Shown: piece after piece, positions 1-8,303 of the stretch
Layout of the letters: the number at the start of each line of letters is the position of its first letter
Numbering within the stretch: position 1 is the stretch's first letter
Assembly (NCBI GenBank): GCA_018261655.1
Contig: JAGTSG010000011.1
Location: 1-39,540, forward strand
Length of the DNA stretch: 39,540 nucleotides
Origin: Pseudomonadota bacterium
GTDB taxonomy: Bacteria > Pseudomonadota > Gammaproteobacteria > Steroidobacterales > Steroidobacteraceae
Direction of reading: 5' to 3'
The notes under the pieces: model-generated
What the model saw: the letters and a program-made list of their open reading frames with translations, nothing else
Told to the model about the DNA's origin: nothing
Databases searched by the model: none
Translations under genes and position numbers: made by a program

Positions 1-1
1 C

Positions 2-1108
2 GAGATCTACAGCGCCTACACCCCGTACCAGGCCGAGGCCAGCCAGGGGACGCTGCAGTCCATCTACGAATACCAGACGATGATGGCCAGCCTCACCGGG
101 ATGGAGGTGTCGAACGCCTCGCTCTACGACGGCGCCTCCGCCCTGGCCGAGGCCTGCCTGATGGCGGTGCGCGCCAACCGGCGCTCGAAGTCGTCCCGTA
201 TCCTGGTGCCGCGCAGCGTCAACCCGACCTACCGGCGCTGCACCGAGGCGATCGCCGGCGCACAGGGGCTAATGCTGGTGGACCTGCCCTACGACCCGCG
301 GACCGGCTGCGCGGTGCTCGATGCCCTGAGGGCGCACGAGGGGGAGGACATCACGGCCGTGGTGCTGCAGCAGCCGAACTTCTTCGGCCAGCTGGAGGAC
401 GTCGATGCGGTCACCGACTGGGCGCACGCGCAGGGTGCCCACGTGATCGCGGTCGTCAACCCGATGTCGCTCGCACTGCTCAGGCCGCCCGGCGAATGGG
501 GCGCGGGCGGCGTGGACATCGCCTGCGGCGAGGGCCAGCCCCTGGGCGTCCCGCTGTCCTCGGGCGGCCCGTACTTCGGCTTCCTGACGACGCGCATGGA
601 GCACGTGCGGCAGATGCCCGGCCGCATCGTCGGCCGGACCGTGGACCTCGACGGGCGCAGCGGCTTCACCCTGACGCTGCAGGCCCGCGAGCAGCACATC
701 CGGCGCGGCAAGGCGACGTCGAACATCTGCACCAACCAGGGGCTGCTGATGACGGCGGCGACCATCTACATGGCGCTGCTCGGCCCGGCAGGCCTGGAGC
801 GGGTCGCGGGCGCGTGCATCGCCCGCACCGCCGAGCTCGTGGACGCGCTCACAAGAATCGCCGGCCTGCGCCGCGCCTTCGACGGCCCGCGCTTCCACGA
901 GGCCGTCATCCAGCTCGACCGCCCGGTGCAGCCGGTGCTCGCCGCGCTCGCGGCGCAGGGCATCGTCGGCGGCCTCGACCTCGGCCGCGACTATCCCGAG
1001 CTCGGCAACGCCATGCTCGTGTGCGCGACCGAGACCCGCACGAGCCAGGACATCGAGCGTTACGCCTCCGCGCTGGCCGGGATCCTCGGCCGCGCGGCTG
1101 CCGCCTGA
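2..1108 (+). CDS. gcvPA: Glycine dehydrogenase (decarboxylating) subunit 1, 5' truncated
   Basis: This is the N-terminal-half subunit of the P protein of the glycine cleavage system. With GcvPB and PLP it decarboxylates glycine and passes the aminomethyl group to lipoyl GcvH. The frame is already open at base 2, so the true start lies outside the window and the first internal Met is not the start. About 368 residues remain of a usual ~440-450. Visible family signatures include the early [13 protein letters not shown] stretch, [11 protein letters not shown], and the Gly-rich [17 protein letters not shown] region. The C-terminal part has the conserved [14 protein letters not shown] segment. The PLP-binding lysine is in the partner subunit, not here. 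gcvPB follows after a 9-base gap, so the two are almost certainly cotranscribed, and gcvT/gcvH may lie upstream. Identity is secure. Confidence 0.95.
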   Translation, partial: EIYSAYTPYQAEASQGTLQSIYEYQTMMASLTGMEVSNASLYDGASALAEACLMAVRANRRSKSSRILVPRSVNPTYRRCTEAIAGAQGLMLVDLPYDPRTGCAVLDALRAHEGEDITAVVLQQPNFFGQLEDVDAVTDWAHAQGAHVIAVVNPMSLALLRPPGEWGAGGVDIACGEGQPLGVPLSSGGPYFGFLTTRMEHVRQMPGRIVGRTVDLDGRSGFTLTLQAREQHIRRGKATSNICTNQGLLMTAATIYMALLGPAGLERVAGACIARTAELVDALTRIAGLRRAFDGPRFHEAVIQLDRPVQPVLAALAAQGIVGGLDLGRDYPELGNAMLVCATETRTSQDIERYASALAGILGRAAAA

Positions 1109-1117
1109 GGAGTTGCC

Positions 1118-2581
1118 ATGCAGAACCGCGAACCCGTGATCTTCGAGCTGTCCCGGCCGGGCCGCGCCGCCACCTCGCAGCAGCCGCCCGCGGCCAGCGC
1201 CGACGTGCCCGCGAAGTTCCGGCGCCGCTCGCGTCCGCTGCTGCCGGAGGTCTCCGAGCTGCAGGCCGTGCGCCACTACACGCGCCTGTCGCAGCTGAAC
1301 TTCAGCATCGACACGAACTTCTACCCGCTCGGCTCGTGCACGATGAAGTACAACCCGAAGGCCTGCAATACCTACGCCATGCTGCCCGAGTTCCTCGGCC
1401 GGCATCCGCTGGCGCCGGAGAGCACCGGGCAGGGCTTCCTCGAGTGCATGTTCGAGCTGCAGGAGATGCTCAAGGAAGTGACCGGCATGAAGGCCGTGTC
1501 GCTGACGCCGATGGCGGGCGCCCAGGGCGAGTTTGCCGGTGTCGCCATGATCCGCGCCTATCACCGCGCGCGCGGCGACCTCGCGCGCGACGAGATCATC
1601 GTGCCCCAGGCGGCCCACGGCACCAATCCGGCGACCGCGACCATGTGCGGCATGAAGGTCCGCGAGATCCCCTGCGGCCCGGACGGCGACGTCGACATCG
1701 AGGCGCTCAGGGCCGCGGTCGGCCCGAACACGGCCGGCATCATGCTCACCAACCCGAGCACGCTCGGCGTGTTCGAGCGACGGATCATGGAGATCAAGCG
1801 CATCGTCGATTCGGCCGGCGGCCTGCTCTATTACGACGGCGCCAACCTGAACGCCATCCTGGGCAAGGTGCGCCCCGGCGACATGGGCTTCGACGTCATC
1901 CACATGAACCTGCACAAGACCTTCTCGACGCCTCACGGTGGCGGCGGGCCGGGCTCTGGCGCGGTGGGCGTCAACGACCGCCTGAAGCCGTTCATGCCGA
2001 TCCCGGTGGTCGGCCGCGAGGGGGACCGGTTCCGCTGGCTGGACGAGCGGGACCTGCCGCAGTCCATCGGCAGGCTGTCCGGCTTCATGGGCAACGCGGG
2101 CGTGCTGCTGCGCGCCTACGTGTACATGCGCATCCTCGGCCGGGAAGGCATGCGGCGCGTGGCCGAGTACTCTGCGCTCAACGCCAACTACCTGCTGGCA
2201 CGGCTGAAGGCCGCGGGCTTCGATGCCGCCTATCCGGACCGCCGCGCGAGCCACGAGTTCATCCTCACCATGAAGCGGCAGGCGAAGGAGCAGGGTGTGA
2301 TCGCCATGGATTTCGCCAAGCGCCTGCTCGACTACGGCTACCATGCGCCGACCACCTACTTCCCGCTGCTCGTCCCCGAGTGCCTGCTCATCGAGCCGAC
2401 GGAGACGGAGGCCAGGGAGGAACTGGACGGCTTCGTCGCCGCCATGATCGCGATCCAGAAGGAGGCCGACACCGATCCCGAGAAGGTCCGTGGCGCGCCC
2501 TACACGACCCCGGTCCGGCGTCTCGATGACGTCCGCGCGGCCAAGCAACTCGACCTGACCTGGAAGCCTGCCGCCGCATGA
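1118..2581 (+). CDS. gcvPB: Glycine dehydrogenase (decarboxylating) subunit 2
   Basis: This is the catalytic, PLP-carrying half of the two-subunit glycine decarboxylase: 487 residues, full length for the family. The PLP Schiff-base lysine is Lys267 in the motif [18 protein letters not shown] (261-278), followed by the glycine-rich loop. Upstream are the typical [13 protein letters not shown] (69-81) and [15 protein letters not shown] (165-179) blocks. A good ribosome site (GAGGAG) lies just before ATG 1118 and overlaps the gcvPA stop region. The stop codon overlaps the dgkA start (ATGA), which implies translational coupling. Many gammaproteobacteria carry a fused single-chain GcvP of about 950 residues, so the split form is a lineage marker. 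Very confident. Confidence 0.96.
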   Translation: MQNREPVIFELSRPGRAATSQQPPAASADVPAKFRRRSRPLLPEVSELQAVRHYTRLSQLNFSIDTNFYPLGSCTMKYNPKACNTYAMLPEFLGRHPLAPESTGQGFLECMFELQEMLKEVTGMKAVSLTPMAGAQGEFAGVAMIRAYHRARGDLARDEIIVPQAAHGTNPATATMCGMKVREIPCGPDGDVDIEALRAAVGPNTAGIMLTNPSTLGVFERRIMEIKRIVDSAGGLLYYDGANLNAILGKVRPGDMGFDVIHMNLHKTFSTPHGGGGPGSGAVGVNDRLKPFMPIPVVGREGDRFRWLDERDLPQSIGRLSGFMGNAGVLLRAYVYMRILGREGMRRVAEYSALNANYLLARLKAAGFDAAYPDRRASHEFILTMKRQAKEQGVIAMDFAKRLLDYGYHAPTTYFPLLVPECLLIEPTETEAREELDGFVAAMIAIQKEADTDPEKVRGAPYTTPVRRLDDVRAAKQLDLTWKPAAA

Positions 2582-2946
2582 GAACCGGCCGCGTGAAGCC
2601 GACGGGCCTGATGCGGCTGCTCAACGCGTTCGGCAATACCTGGCGCGGACTGGTCGGCGCGTGGCGCGAGGAGGCCGCCTTCCGGCAGGAGTGCGCGCTG
2701 GCCGCCGTGCTGGTGCCGCTGGCGTTCTGGCTCGCGGACGGGCCCATCGAGCTGGCGCTGCTGCTCGGCCCGGTCGTCGTCGTCCTCATCGTGGAGCTGC
2801 TGAACAGCGCCATCGAGGCGGCCATCGACCGCATCGGCGAGGAGCGCCACGCGCTGTCGGGCCTCGCCAAGGACCTGGGGTCCGCGGCGGTGTTCGGCTC
2901 GTTCGTGCTGCTCGCCCTGAACTGGGCGGCGGTGCTGGCCGGCTGA
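2578..2946 (+). CDS. dgkA: Diacylglycerol kinase, small integral membrane type
   Basis: This is a 122-residue inner-membrane kinase that phosphorylates diacylglycerol with ATP. In Gram-negatives this recycles the diacylglycerol left by periplasmic glucan or LPS modification. The protein has an amphipathic N-terminus and three membrane segments (about 38-54, 57-75 and 103-120). The active-site region [17 protein letters not shown] (71-87) is nearly identical to that of E. coli DgkA. Glu73, Asn76 and Glu80 match the catalytic and metal residues Glu69, Asn72 and Glu76 of that enzyme. [15 protein letters not shown] (91-105) is the second family signature. The start overlaps the gcvPB stop by four bases, so translation is coupled, although a link in function with glycine cleavage is not evident. 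Confidence 0.95.
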   Translation: MRTGRVKPTGLMRLLNAFGNTWRGLVGAWREEAAFRQECALAAVLVPLAFWLADGPIELALLLGPVVVVLIVELLNSAIEAAIDRIGEERHALSGLAKDLGSAAVFGSFVLLALNWAAVLAG

Positions 2947-2951
2947 CGACG

Positions 2952-2968
2952 GCGGCGACCGTCGCCGC
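2952..2968 (+). terminator. GC-rich hairpin after dgkA, possible terminator
   Basis: A perfect 7-bp stem (GCGGCGA / TCGCCGC) with a 3-base loop starts six bases after the dgkA stop. There is no T-tract behind it, so it is not a classic intrinsic terminator. It could stabilise a 3' end or reduce read-through into the kinase gene. Weak evidence. Confidence 0.35.
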
Positions 2969-3062
2969 AGGCCGGTGACGGTCGTTCCCTCCCGCTTCCA
3001 CTGTGGCCAGCCGACCTGCGGACGGGTAAGGTGCGCGGGTCCGGCATGACAAAGGTTGCACG

Positions 3063-4001
3063 ATGACGGCGCTGATCTGCGGGTCCCTCGCCTACGACAC
3101 GGTCATGGTGTTTCCTGGCCGCTTCAAGGACCACATCCTGCCGGACCGGATCCACATGCTGAACGTCGCCTTCCTGGCGCCGACCCTGACGCGCTACTTC
3201 GGCGGCTGCGCCGGCAACATCGCTTACAACCTGAAGCTGCTCGGCAGCGAGGGCTATCCCTGCGGCGCGGTGGGCCACGACTTCGGGCCCTATTCGCGCT
3301 GGCTGGCCGAGAACGGCCTCTCCGAGCGGTTCGTGAAGGTCCTTGCAGACCACTACACCGCGCAGGCCTACATCACGACCGACCTCGACGACAACCAGAT
3401 CACCGCCTTCCACCCTGGCGCCATGGACCGGTCATTCACCATCCCGGTCCCCGCCGACGCCGGCATCACGATCGGCATCCTGGCCCCCGACGGGCGCGAG
3501 GGGATGATCACCCACGCCGAACAGTTCGTGACGGCCGGCATCCCGTTCGTCTTCGACCCCGGCCAGGCGATGCCGCTGTTCAGCCAGCAGGACTTCGATC
3601 GCTTCATCGACCAGGCGACCTGGATCACGGTGAACGACTACGAGGGCCAGCTGCTGCAGGAGCGCACCGGGCTGTCGGCCGCGGAGATCGCCGCGCGCGT
3701 CGAGGCGTATGTCGTGACGCGCGGCGGGGAAGGGTCGATCATCTACCTCCCCGGCGGGCGGCAGGTGGCGATCCCGCCGGTCGTCGCCGAGCGGGTCGTC
3801 GACCCGACCGGCTGTGGCGATGCCTATCGCGCCGGCCTGCTGCACGGCCTGATGCACGACATGGACTGGGAGACCACCGGCCGGGTCGCCTCGCTCATGG
3901 GCGCGATCAAGATCGCGCAGCTCGGGACGCAGCATCACCGCTTCACGCCACAGGAGTTCCGCGACCGGTTCCATGCGGCCTTCGGCTACAGGATCGGCTG
4001 A
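3063..4001 (+). CDS. PfkB-family carbohydrate/nucleoside kinase (adenosine kinase-like)
   Basis: This is a ribokinase-fold kinase of 312 residues. PfkB signature 1 is around FGGCAGNIAYNLKLLG (46-61). Signature 2 is DPTGCGDAYRAGLLHG (247-262), with Asp253 as the catalytic base and GCGD as the anion hole. This subfamily, with the N-terminal CGSLAYDTVMVFPGRF stretch, resembles bacterial proteins annotated as adenosine kinase or generic carbohydrate kinase. Adenosine is therefore the most likely substrate, but this is inferred from resemblance only. The start ATG 3063 has AAAGG seven bases upstream. The gene ends one base before the start of the tandem HtrA gene, so the two probably form an operon. 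An adenosine deaminase gene lies 14 kb away in the same window, which fits purine salvage but does not prove it. Confidence 0.85.
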   Translation: MTALICGSLAYDTVMVFPGRFKDHILPDRIHMLNVAFLAPTLTRYFGGCAGNIAYNLKLLGSEGYPCGAVGHDFGPYSRWLAENGLSERFVKVLADHYTAQAYITTDLDDNQITAFHPGAMDRSFTIPVPADAGITIGILAPDGREGMITHAEQFVTAGIPFVFDPGQAMPLFSQQDFDRFIDQATWITVNDYEGQLLQERTGLSAAEIAARVEAYVVTRGGEGSIIYLPGGRQVAIPPVVAERVVDPTGCGDAYRAGLLHGLMHDMDWETTGRVASLMGAIKIAQLGTQHHRFTPQEFRDRFHAAFGYRIG

Positions 4002-4002
4002 C

Positions 4003-6734
4003 ATGACCCCCCGCGCCCTGCTCCTGATCGCCGTCGCGTTGCTGTCGCCCGCGGTCGCAGCCGAGACCGGCAGCGGCGGCTGGCCCGCGACGCTCGAGCG
4101 CATCGCGACCGGCGTGGTCACGATCCAGATCGATTCCACCCGCGCCTTCGACACCGAGTGGAACGCCTCGTCGCAGGCGACAGGCTTCGTCGTGGACGCC
4201 GAGCGCGGCCTGATCCTGACCAACCGCCACGTCGTCACGCCCGGCCCGGTGACGGCGCAGGCGGTCTTCCTGAACCGCGAGGAGGTCGAGCTCAAGGCGG
4301 TTTACCGCGACCCCGTGCACGATTTCGGCTTTTACCGTTACGACCCCTCGAAGCTGCGCTTCATCCGCCCGGCGGAGCTGCCGCTCTACCCGCAGGGCGC
4401 CCAGGTCGGAACCGAGATCCGCGTCGTCGGCAATGACGCCGGCGAGCAGCTGTCCATCCTCGCCGGCACGCTCGCGCGGCTCGACCGCGAGGCGCCGAGC
4501 TACGGCGTCGGCAAATACAACGACTTCAACACCTTCTACTTCCAGGCCGCCTCCGGGACCTCGGGAGGTTCCTCGGGCTCGCCGGTGCTCGACATCGCCG
4601 GGCGGGTCGTCGCCCTGAACGCGGGCGGGTCCACCGGGGCGGCGTCCAGCTTCTACCTCCCGCTGGACCGCATCGTCCGCGCGCTGGACCTGATACGCCG
4701 CGGACTGCCGGTGCCCCGTGGCACCCTGCAGACCGTCTTCGAGTACACGCCTTACGACGAGCTGCGCCGCCTCGGCCTGCGGCCGGAGACGGAGGCGAGC
4801 GCGCGACGCGCGGCGCCGGTTCGCACCGGGATGCTGGTCGTCGCCGAGGTGCAGCCGGGTTCGGCGGCTGACGGCCGCATCGCCGTCGGCGACATCCTCG
4901 TCGCGGTCGAGGGCAAAGGGGTGACCGACTTCACGACGCTGGCGGAGCTGCTGGACGGCTCGGTCGGTCGCGAGGTCACGCTCGACCTCGAGCGCGGCGG
5001 GCGACCCGTCAGAGAACGCCTGCGGGTGGACGACCTGCGCTCGATCACGCCGGACCGGTACCTCGAAATCGGCGACAGCGTGCTGCACACGCTGTCGTGG
5101 CAGATGGCGCGGCACATGAACGTTCCCGTCAGCGGTGCGTTCGTCGCGAATCCGGGCTACGTATTCGGACCAGCCGGCATCCCACGGGGCGCCGTGGTCA
5201 TCGAGCTGGGCGGCCAGCCCGTCGCCTCGGTGGAGGACGCGACACGGATCCTGGGCGCGCTGCCCGACGGCACGTTCGCGCCGGTGAAGTACTTCACGCT
5301 GGAGGACACGCGCTCGCCCCAGCTCAGGCCGCTGCGCGTCGACCGCCGCTGGTTCCCCGCGCGCATTTGCCGCCGCGACGACACGCAGGGCCTGTGGCCC
5401 TGCGAGGCGCTGCCGGAACCGCCGGAGGCGCCGGCACCGGCTTCCGCCAGCACGCTGTTCGCGCGCTCGGGAGACGAGGTCGTGGACGCCCTCGCGCCCT
5501 CGCTGGTGCTGGTCAGCTTCAACATGCCGTTCTCGGTCGGAGGCGGGACCGCAACACCGTCCCGGTCGCGCTCGGCGACGTGCACATCACCTTCGCCGGA
5601 ACCCTGGAAGTCCCGGGCAGGGTCGCCTGGGTCCATCCGCTGCACAACCTGGCGCTGGTCTCCTACGATCCGGCGGCGATCAACGGCACGCCGGTTCGCG
5701 CGGCGACGCTCGCGGAACGGCAAGTCCGGCCGGGGGAGGAGGTCGTCGTCGCCGGGCTCAAGGCGGACGGCCGGCTGGTCGCGCAGGGCTCGCGCGTGGC
5801 GTCGATCGATCCCGTCAGTTTCCCGCTGTCACGCACGCTGCAGTTCCGCGAGTCCAACCTCGCCACCATCCGCCTGATCAGTGGCCCGACGGACTTCGAC
5901 GGCGTGATCGCCGACGCGCGGGGACGCGTGCTGGCCTTGTGGTCGAGCTTCGCGTTCGAGAACGGCCGGCAGATGCAGCAGGACAACCAGGGCGTTCCGG
6001 TGGAGCTGGTGAGCGAGATGCTGTCCCGCGCCCGCGACGGGCTTCCGCTCTACTCGCTGGAGGCCGAGCTCGCCCCGAGGTCGCTGGCCGAGGCACGCCG
6101 CCTCGGGCTCAGCGACGACTGGGCGCACCGCATCGCGGAGCACAGCCCGGCGCGCCGCGAGGTGATGTCGGTCACCCGCCTCGTCGCCGGCGCGCCTGCG
6201 GCGCGGATCCTGAAGCCGGGCGACCTCCTGCTGGCGATCGACGGCCGCGTGGTCAACAGCTTCCGCGAGGTCGAGCGCGCGATGCACGCCGGCATCGTCA
6301 GGGTCACGCTGTGGCGCGACGGCGCGGAGCAGGTGGCCGAAGTTCCCGGCGCCGCGCTGGACGGCCGCGACATCGACCGCGTGCTGGTCTGGGCCGGCGC
6401 CACCCTGCACGCGCCGCACCGCGCGATGTCGGCCCAGCGCGCCATCCCGCCGGAGGGACTCTTCGTGGCGTTCTTCATGTACGGCTCGCCTGCCAGCCGC
6501 TACCAGCTCTGGGCGGGGCGGCGCATCACCGAGGTCGACGGCGAGCCGACTCCCGACCTCGACAGCTTCATCCGCGCCGTGTCCGGGCGGCCGGACCGTT
6601 CCTCGCTGCGGCTCAAGACCGTGAACTGGAACGGCTCCGTGGACGTCCTCACCCTCAAGCTCGACGAGCACTACTTTCCCGCCTGGGAGCTGCACCGCGA
6701 GGGCGATGCCTGGCTGCGGCGGGAGCTGGACTGA
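4003..6734 (+). pseudogene. Tandem HtrA-type serine protease (Nma111/DEG7-like), frame broken near 5540
   Basis: An exported serine protease with a duplicated protease-PDZ-PDZ layout. The N-terminus is a signal peptide (1-20, cleavage after AVA). Protease domain 1 has a complete triad: His76 in LTNRHVV, Asp107 in VHDFGF, Ser191 in GGSSGSPVLD. PDZ-like regions follow (about 245-350 and 365-450). After NMPFSVGG (about codon 512, base 5540) the meaningful frame shifts by one. The second, degenerate protease domain then continues from RDRNTVPVALGDV in the other frame, followed by two more PDZ-like regions up to 6734. The VDRNTVPVALGDV...HPLHNLALVSYDP pattern is what eukaryotic DEG7/Nma111 second domains show. 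The second domain also lacks its expected first beta-hairpin, so more than one base appears to be missing. Read literally, the upstream frame stops at 5877 (624 residues), which would still give an active first protease. Either a real lesion or an assembly error. Confidence 0.8.
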
Positions 6735-6748
6735 GCGGCGGCGCGGCT

Positions 6749-6764
6749 GTCGCCAATTGGCGAC
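6749..6764. terminator. Perfect 16-bp palindrome after the protease gene
   Basis: GTCGCCAATTGGCGAC is a perfect dyad 15 bases after the HtrA stop. As RNA it forms a 6-bp stem with an AATT loop, followed by a moderately T-rich run, so it may be a weak terminator. Its symmetry and position upstream of the PA2779-like gene would equally suit a repressor operator. Confidence 0.4.
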
Positions 6765-6849
6765 GCGGTTCTCGTTTCATCGCTTCGATCACGGCTAAAG
6801 TGCCGCCGTGCCGCATCTCGCGGCCGGGGTTCCGTGCATGGAGGTCATC

Positions 6850-7236
6850 ATGGTCATTGAACACCTGCGTCGTTGCCTGGTGGCGGTGACGTGCATCAGC
6901 CTGGTGGGCGCCGCGATGCCGATGCCCGCGCAGGCGGCGATCGTCTCGACGGATCGCGCCATCAGCCTCGAGCAGCGCGCCGGCTACATCAGTGCCGTCA
7001 CGGCCGGGCTGGCCCGCGAGGACCTGCAGGCGCGCTTCGTCGCGCTTGGCGTCGATCCCGCCCAGGTCCAGGCACGGCTCGCGGGGCTGACGGACAGCGA
7101 GCTCGCGGCGCTGGCCGGGCGCATCGACGAGTTGCCGGCGGGCGGCGATGCGCTGGCCATCATCGGCATCGTGTTCCTGGTCCTGCTGCTGCTCGAGTTC
7201 ACCGGCACCATCGACATCTTCAAGAAGGTGCCTTGA
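6850..7236 (+). CDS. PA2779-family small membrane protein
   Basis: A 128-residue protein with an N-terminal signal peptide (about 1-30, ending AQAA), a helical middle rich in Ala, Arg and Asp, and a single C-terminal membrane segment (IIGIVFLVLLLLEF, 104-117). A short FKKV-type tail ends the protein. The layout matches the uncharacterised PA2779 family. ATG 6850 is preferred because GGAGGT lies four bases upstream; in-frame starts at 6808 and 6838 lack a comparable site. The stop codon overlaps the probable TTG start of the next gene, a PA2778-like peptidase, as is usual for this pair. The function is unknown. The central part is predicted to be extracytoplasmic and could be a substrate or partner of that peptidase, which is inference. 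Confidence 0.8.
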   Translation: MVIEHLRRCLVAVTCISLVGAAMPMPAQAAIVSTDRAISLEQRAGYISAVTAGLAREDLQARFVALGVDPAQVQARLAGLTDSELAALAGRIDELPAGGDALAIIGIVFLVLLLLEFTGTIDIFKKVP

Positions 7237-8303
7237 TCCGCGACCTGCGTGCGCCCCGTACCCGGGGCGCACGCGCACGGTCCGGCCGTGCCCTGGCGTC
7301 CCTGTTGCTCCCGTGGATGGCGGCCTGCTCCACGGTGGCGCCGCTCGATGCGTCGCTGCCGGGCGATGCGCCGCGTCGCATCGAGCTGACCGCGACGCCA
7401 TTCTTCCCGCAGGAGGACCACCAGTGCGGCCCGGCTGCGCTCGCGACCGTGCTCGCGGCGAGCGGCGTGCCGGTCGTGCCTGCCGACCTGGTCGCCGGGT
7501 CGTACCTGCCGGGCCGGGAGGGCAGCCTGCAGGCCGAGCTGGTCGCCGCGGCGAGGCGGCACGGCCGGCTCGCCTACGTGCTGCCGGGTGATCCGGGTTC
7601 GCTCGTCGCGGAACTCGCCGCCGGCAGGCCGCTCCTCGTGCTGCAGAACCTGGGCGTCGACGCGTATCCGCGGTGGCACTACGCCGTGCTCGTCGGGCTC
7701 GACGCCGGGCGCGACGAGGTGATCCTGCGATCCGGGCGCCGGCAACGCGAGGTCATGTCCTGGGCGCGTTTCGACGACAGCTGGCGGCGTGGCGGCCGCT
7801 GGGCCGTCGTGCTGCTCGAGCCCGGCGCGCTGCCGGAGAATCCCGAACCGCTGCGCTTCCTCGAGGCGATTGCCGGCCTCGAGGCCGCCGGACGGCTTGG
7901 GGACGCGGCGGCCTCCTACGCTGCGGCCGCGGCGCGCTGGCCGGAGCACGCGTTGGCGCAGCTGGGCCTCGGCAACAACGCCTACGCGCGGGGCGACCTG
8001 GCAGCGGCGGTCGCCTCCTATCAGCGCGGCGTGGCCCTCGCACCCGGCAACGCCGTATTGCACAACAACCTCGCGCAGGCCCTCCTGGACGCCGGCTGCC
8101 CGCGGCAAGCCGAGGCCGAGGCGCGGACGGCCGCGTTGCTGGCAGCCGGTACGCCGCTCGAGGGAGACGTGAGGGACACGCTGGAGGCGATCGAGGCCGG
8201 GCCACGTCAGGAGGGCCGCTGCGCCGTCGAGGCTGGCGGCAGCGCGACGGGCCAGCCGCTATCATCACGCGATGACTTGGAGGCCCGAGCCGCAGATCGA
8301 TGA
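7233..8303 (+). CDS. PA2778-family C39-like cysteine peptidase, TPR lipoprotein
   Basis: A 356-residue predicted lipoprotein. The signal sequence ends in a lipobox-like WMAAC with Cys32 as the acylated residue. A papain-like C39-type domain follows, with the Cys nucleophile at Cys65 (DHQCGPAALATVL) and the partner His149 (RWHYAVLVG). The C-terminal half (about 205-320) holds TPR-like repeats such as HALAQLGLGNNAYARGD and NAVLHNNLAQALLDAG. The start is taken as TTG 7233, which overlaps the PA2779 stop (TTGA) and follows an AAGGTG site; the first in-frame ATG lies inside the signal sequence. C39 peptidases usually cleave double-glycine leaders inside ABC exporters, but this one stands alone and faces the periplasm. 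It shares 32 bases with the next gene, suggesting coupled expression. Confidence 0.82.
   Translation: MIRDLRAPRTRGARARSGRALASLLLPWMAACSTVAPLDASLPGDAPRRIELTATPFFPQEDHQCGPAALATVLAASGVPVVPADLVAGSYLPGREGSLQAELVAAARRHGRLAYVLPGDPGSLVAELAAGRPLLVLQNLGVDAYPRWHYAVLVGLDAGRDEVILRSGRRQREVMSWARFDDSWRRGGRWAVVLLEPGALPENPEPLRFLEAIAGLEAAGRLGDAAASYAAAAARWPEHALAQLGLGNNAYARGDLAAAVASYQRGVALAPGNAVLHNNLAQALLDAGCPRQAEAEARTAALLAAGTPLEGDVRDTLEAIEAGPRQEGRCAVEAGGSATGQPLSSRDDLEARAADR
8260..8265 (+). promoter_or_regulatory. Candidate -10 element just upstream of tsaC (leaderless?)
   Basis: TATCAT matches the sigma-70 -10 consensus at five of six positions. It sits six bases before ATG 8272, which would put transcription start at the start codon. 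No good -35 is visible, and the site lies within the 3' end of the PA2778-like gene. Confidence 0.3.

Noticed and set aside
269-2548. Long open frame on the minus strand opposite gcvPA/gcvPB
   Set aside because: The protein is Arg/Ala/His/Gly-rich with no family motif and lies exactly opposite two certain genes. Such frames are expected at this GC content.
5536-5550. Programmed -1 frameshift in the tandem HtrA gene
   Set aside because: No X-XXY-YYZ slippery heptamer or downstream pseudoknot was seen, and the second domain also lacks sequence, so a lesion or assembly error is more likely.
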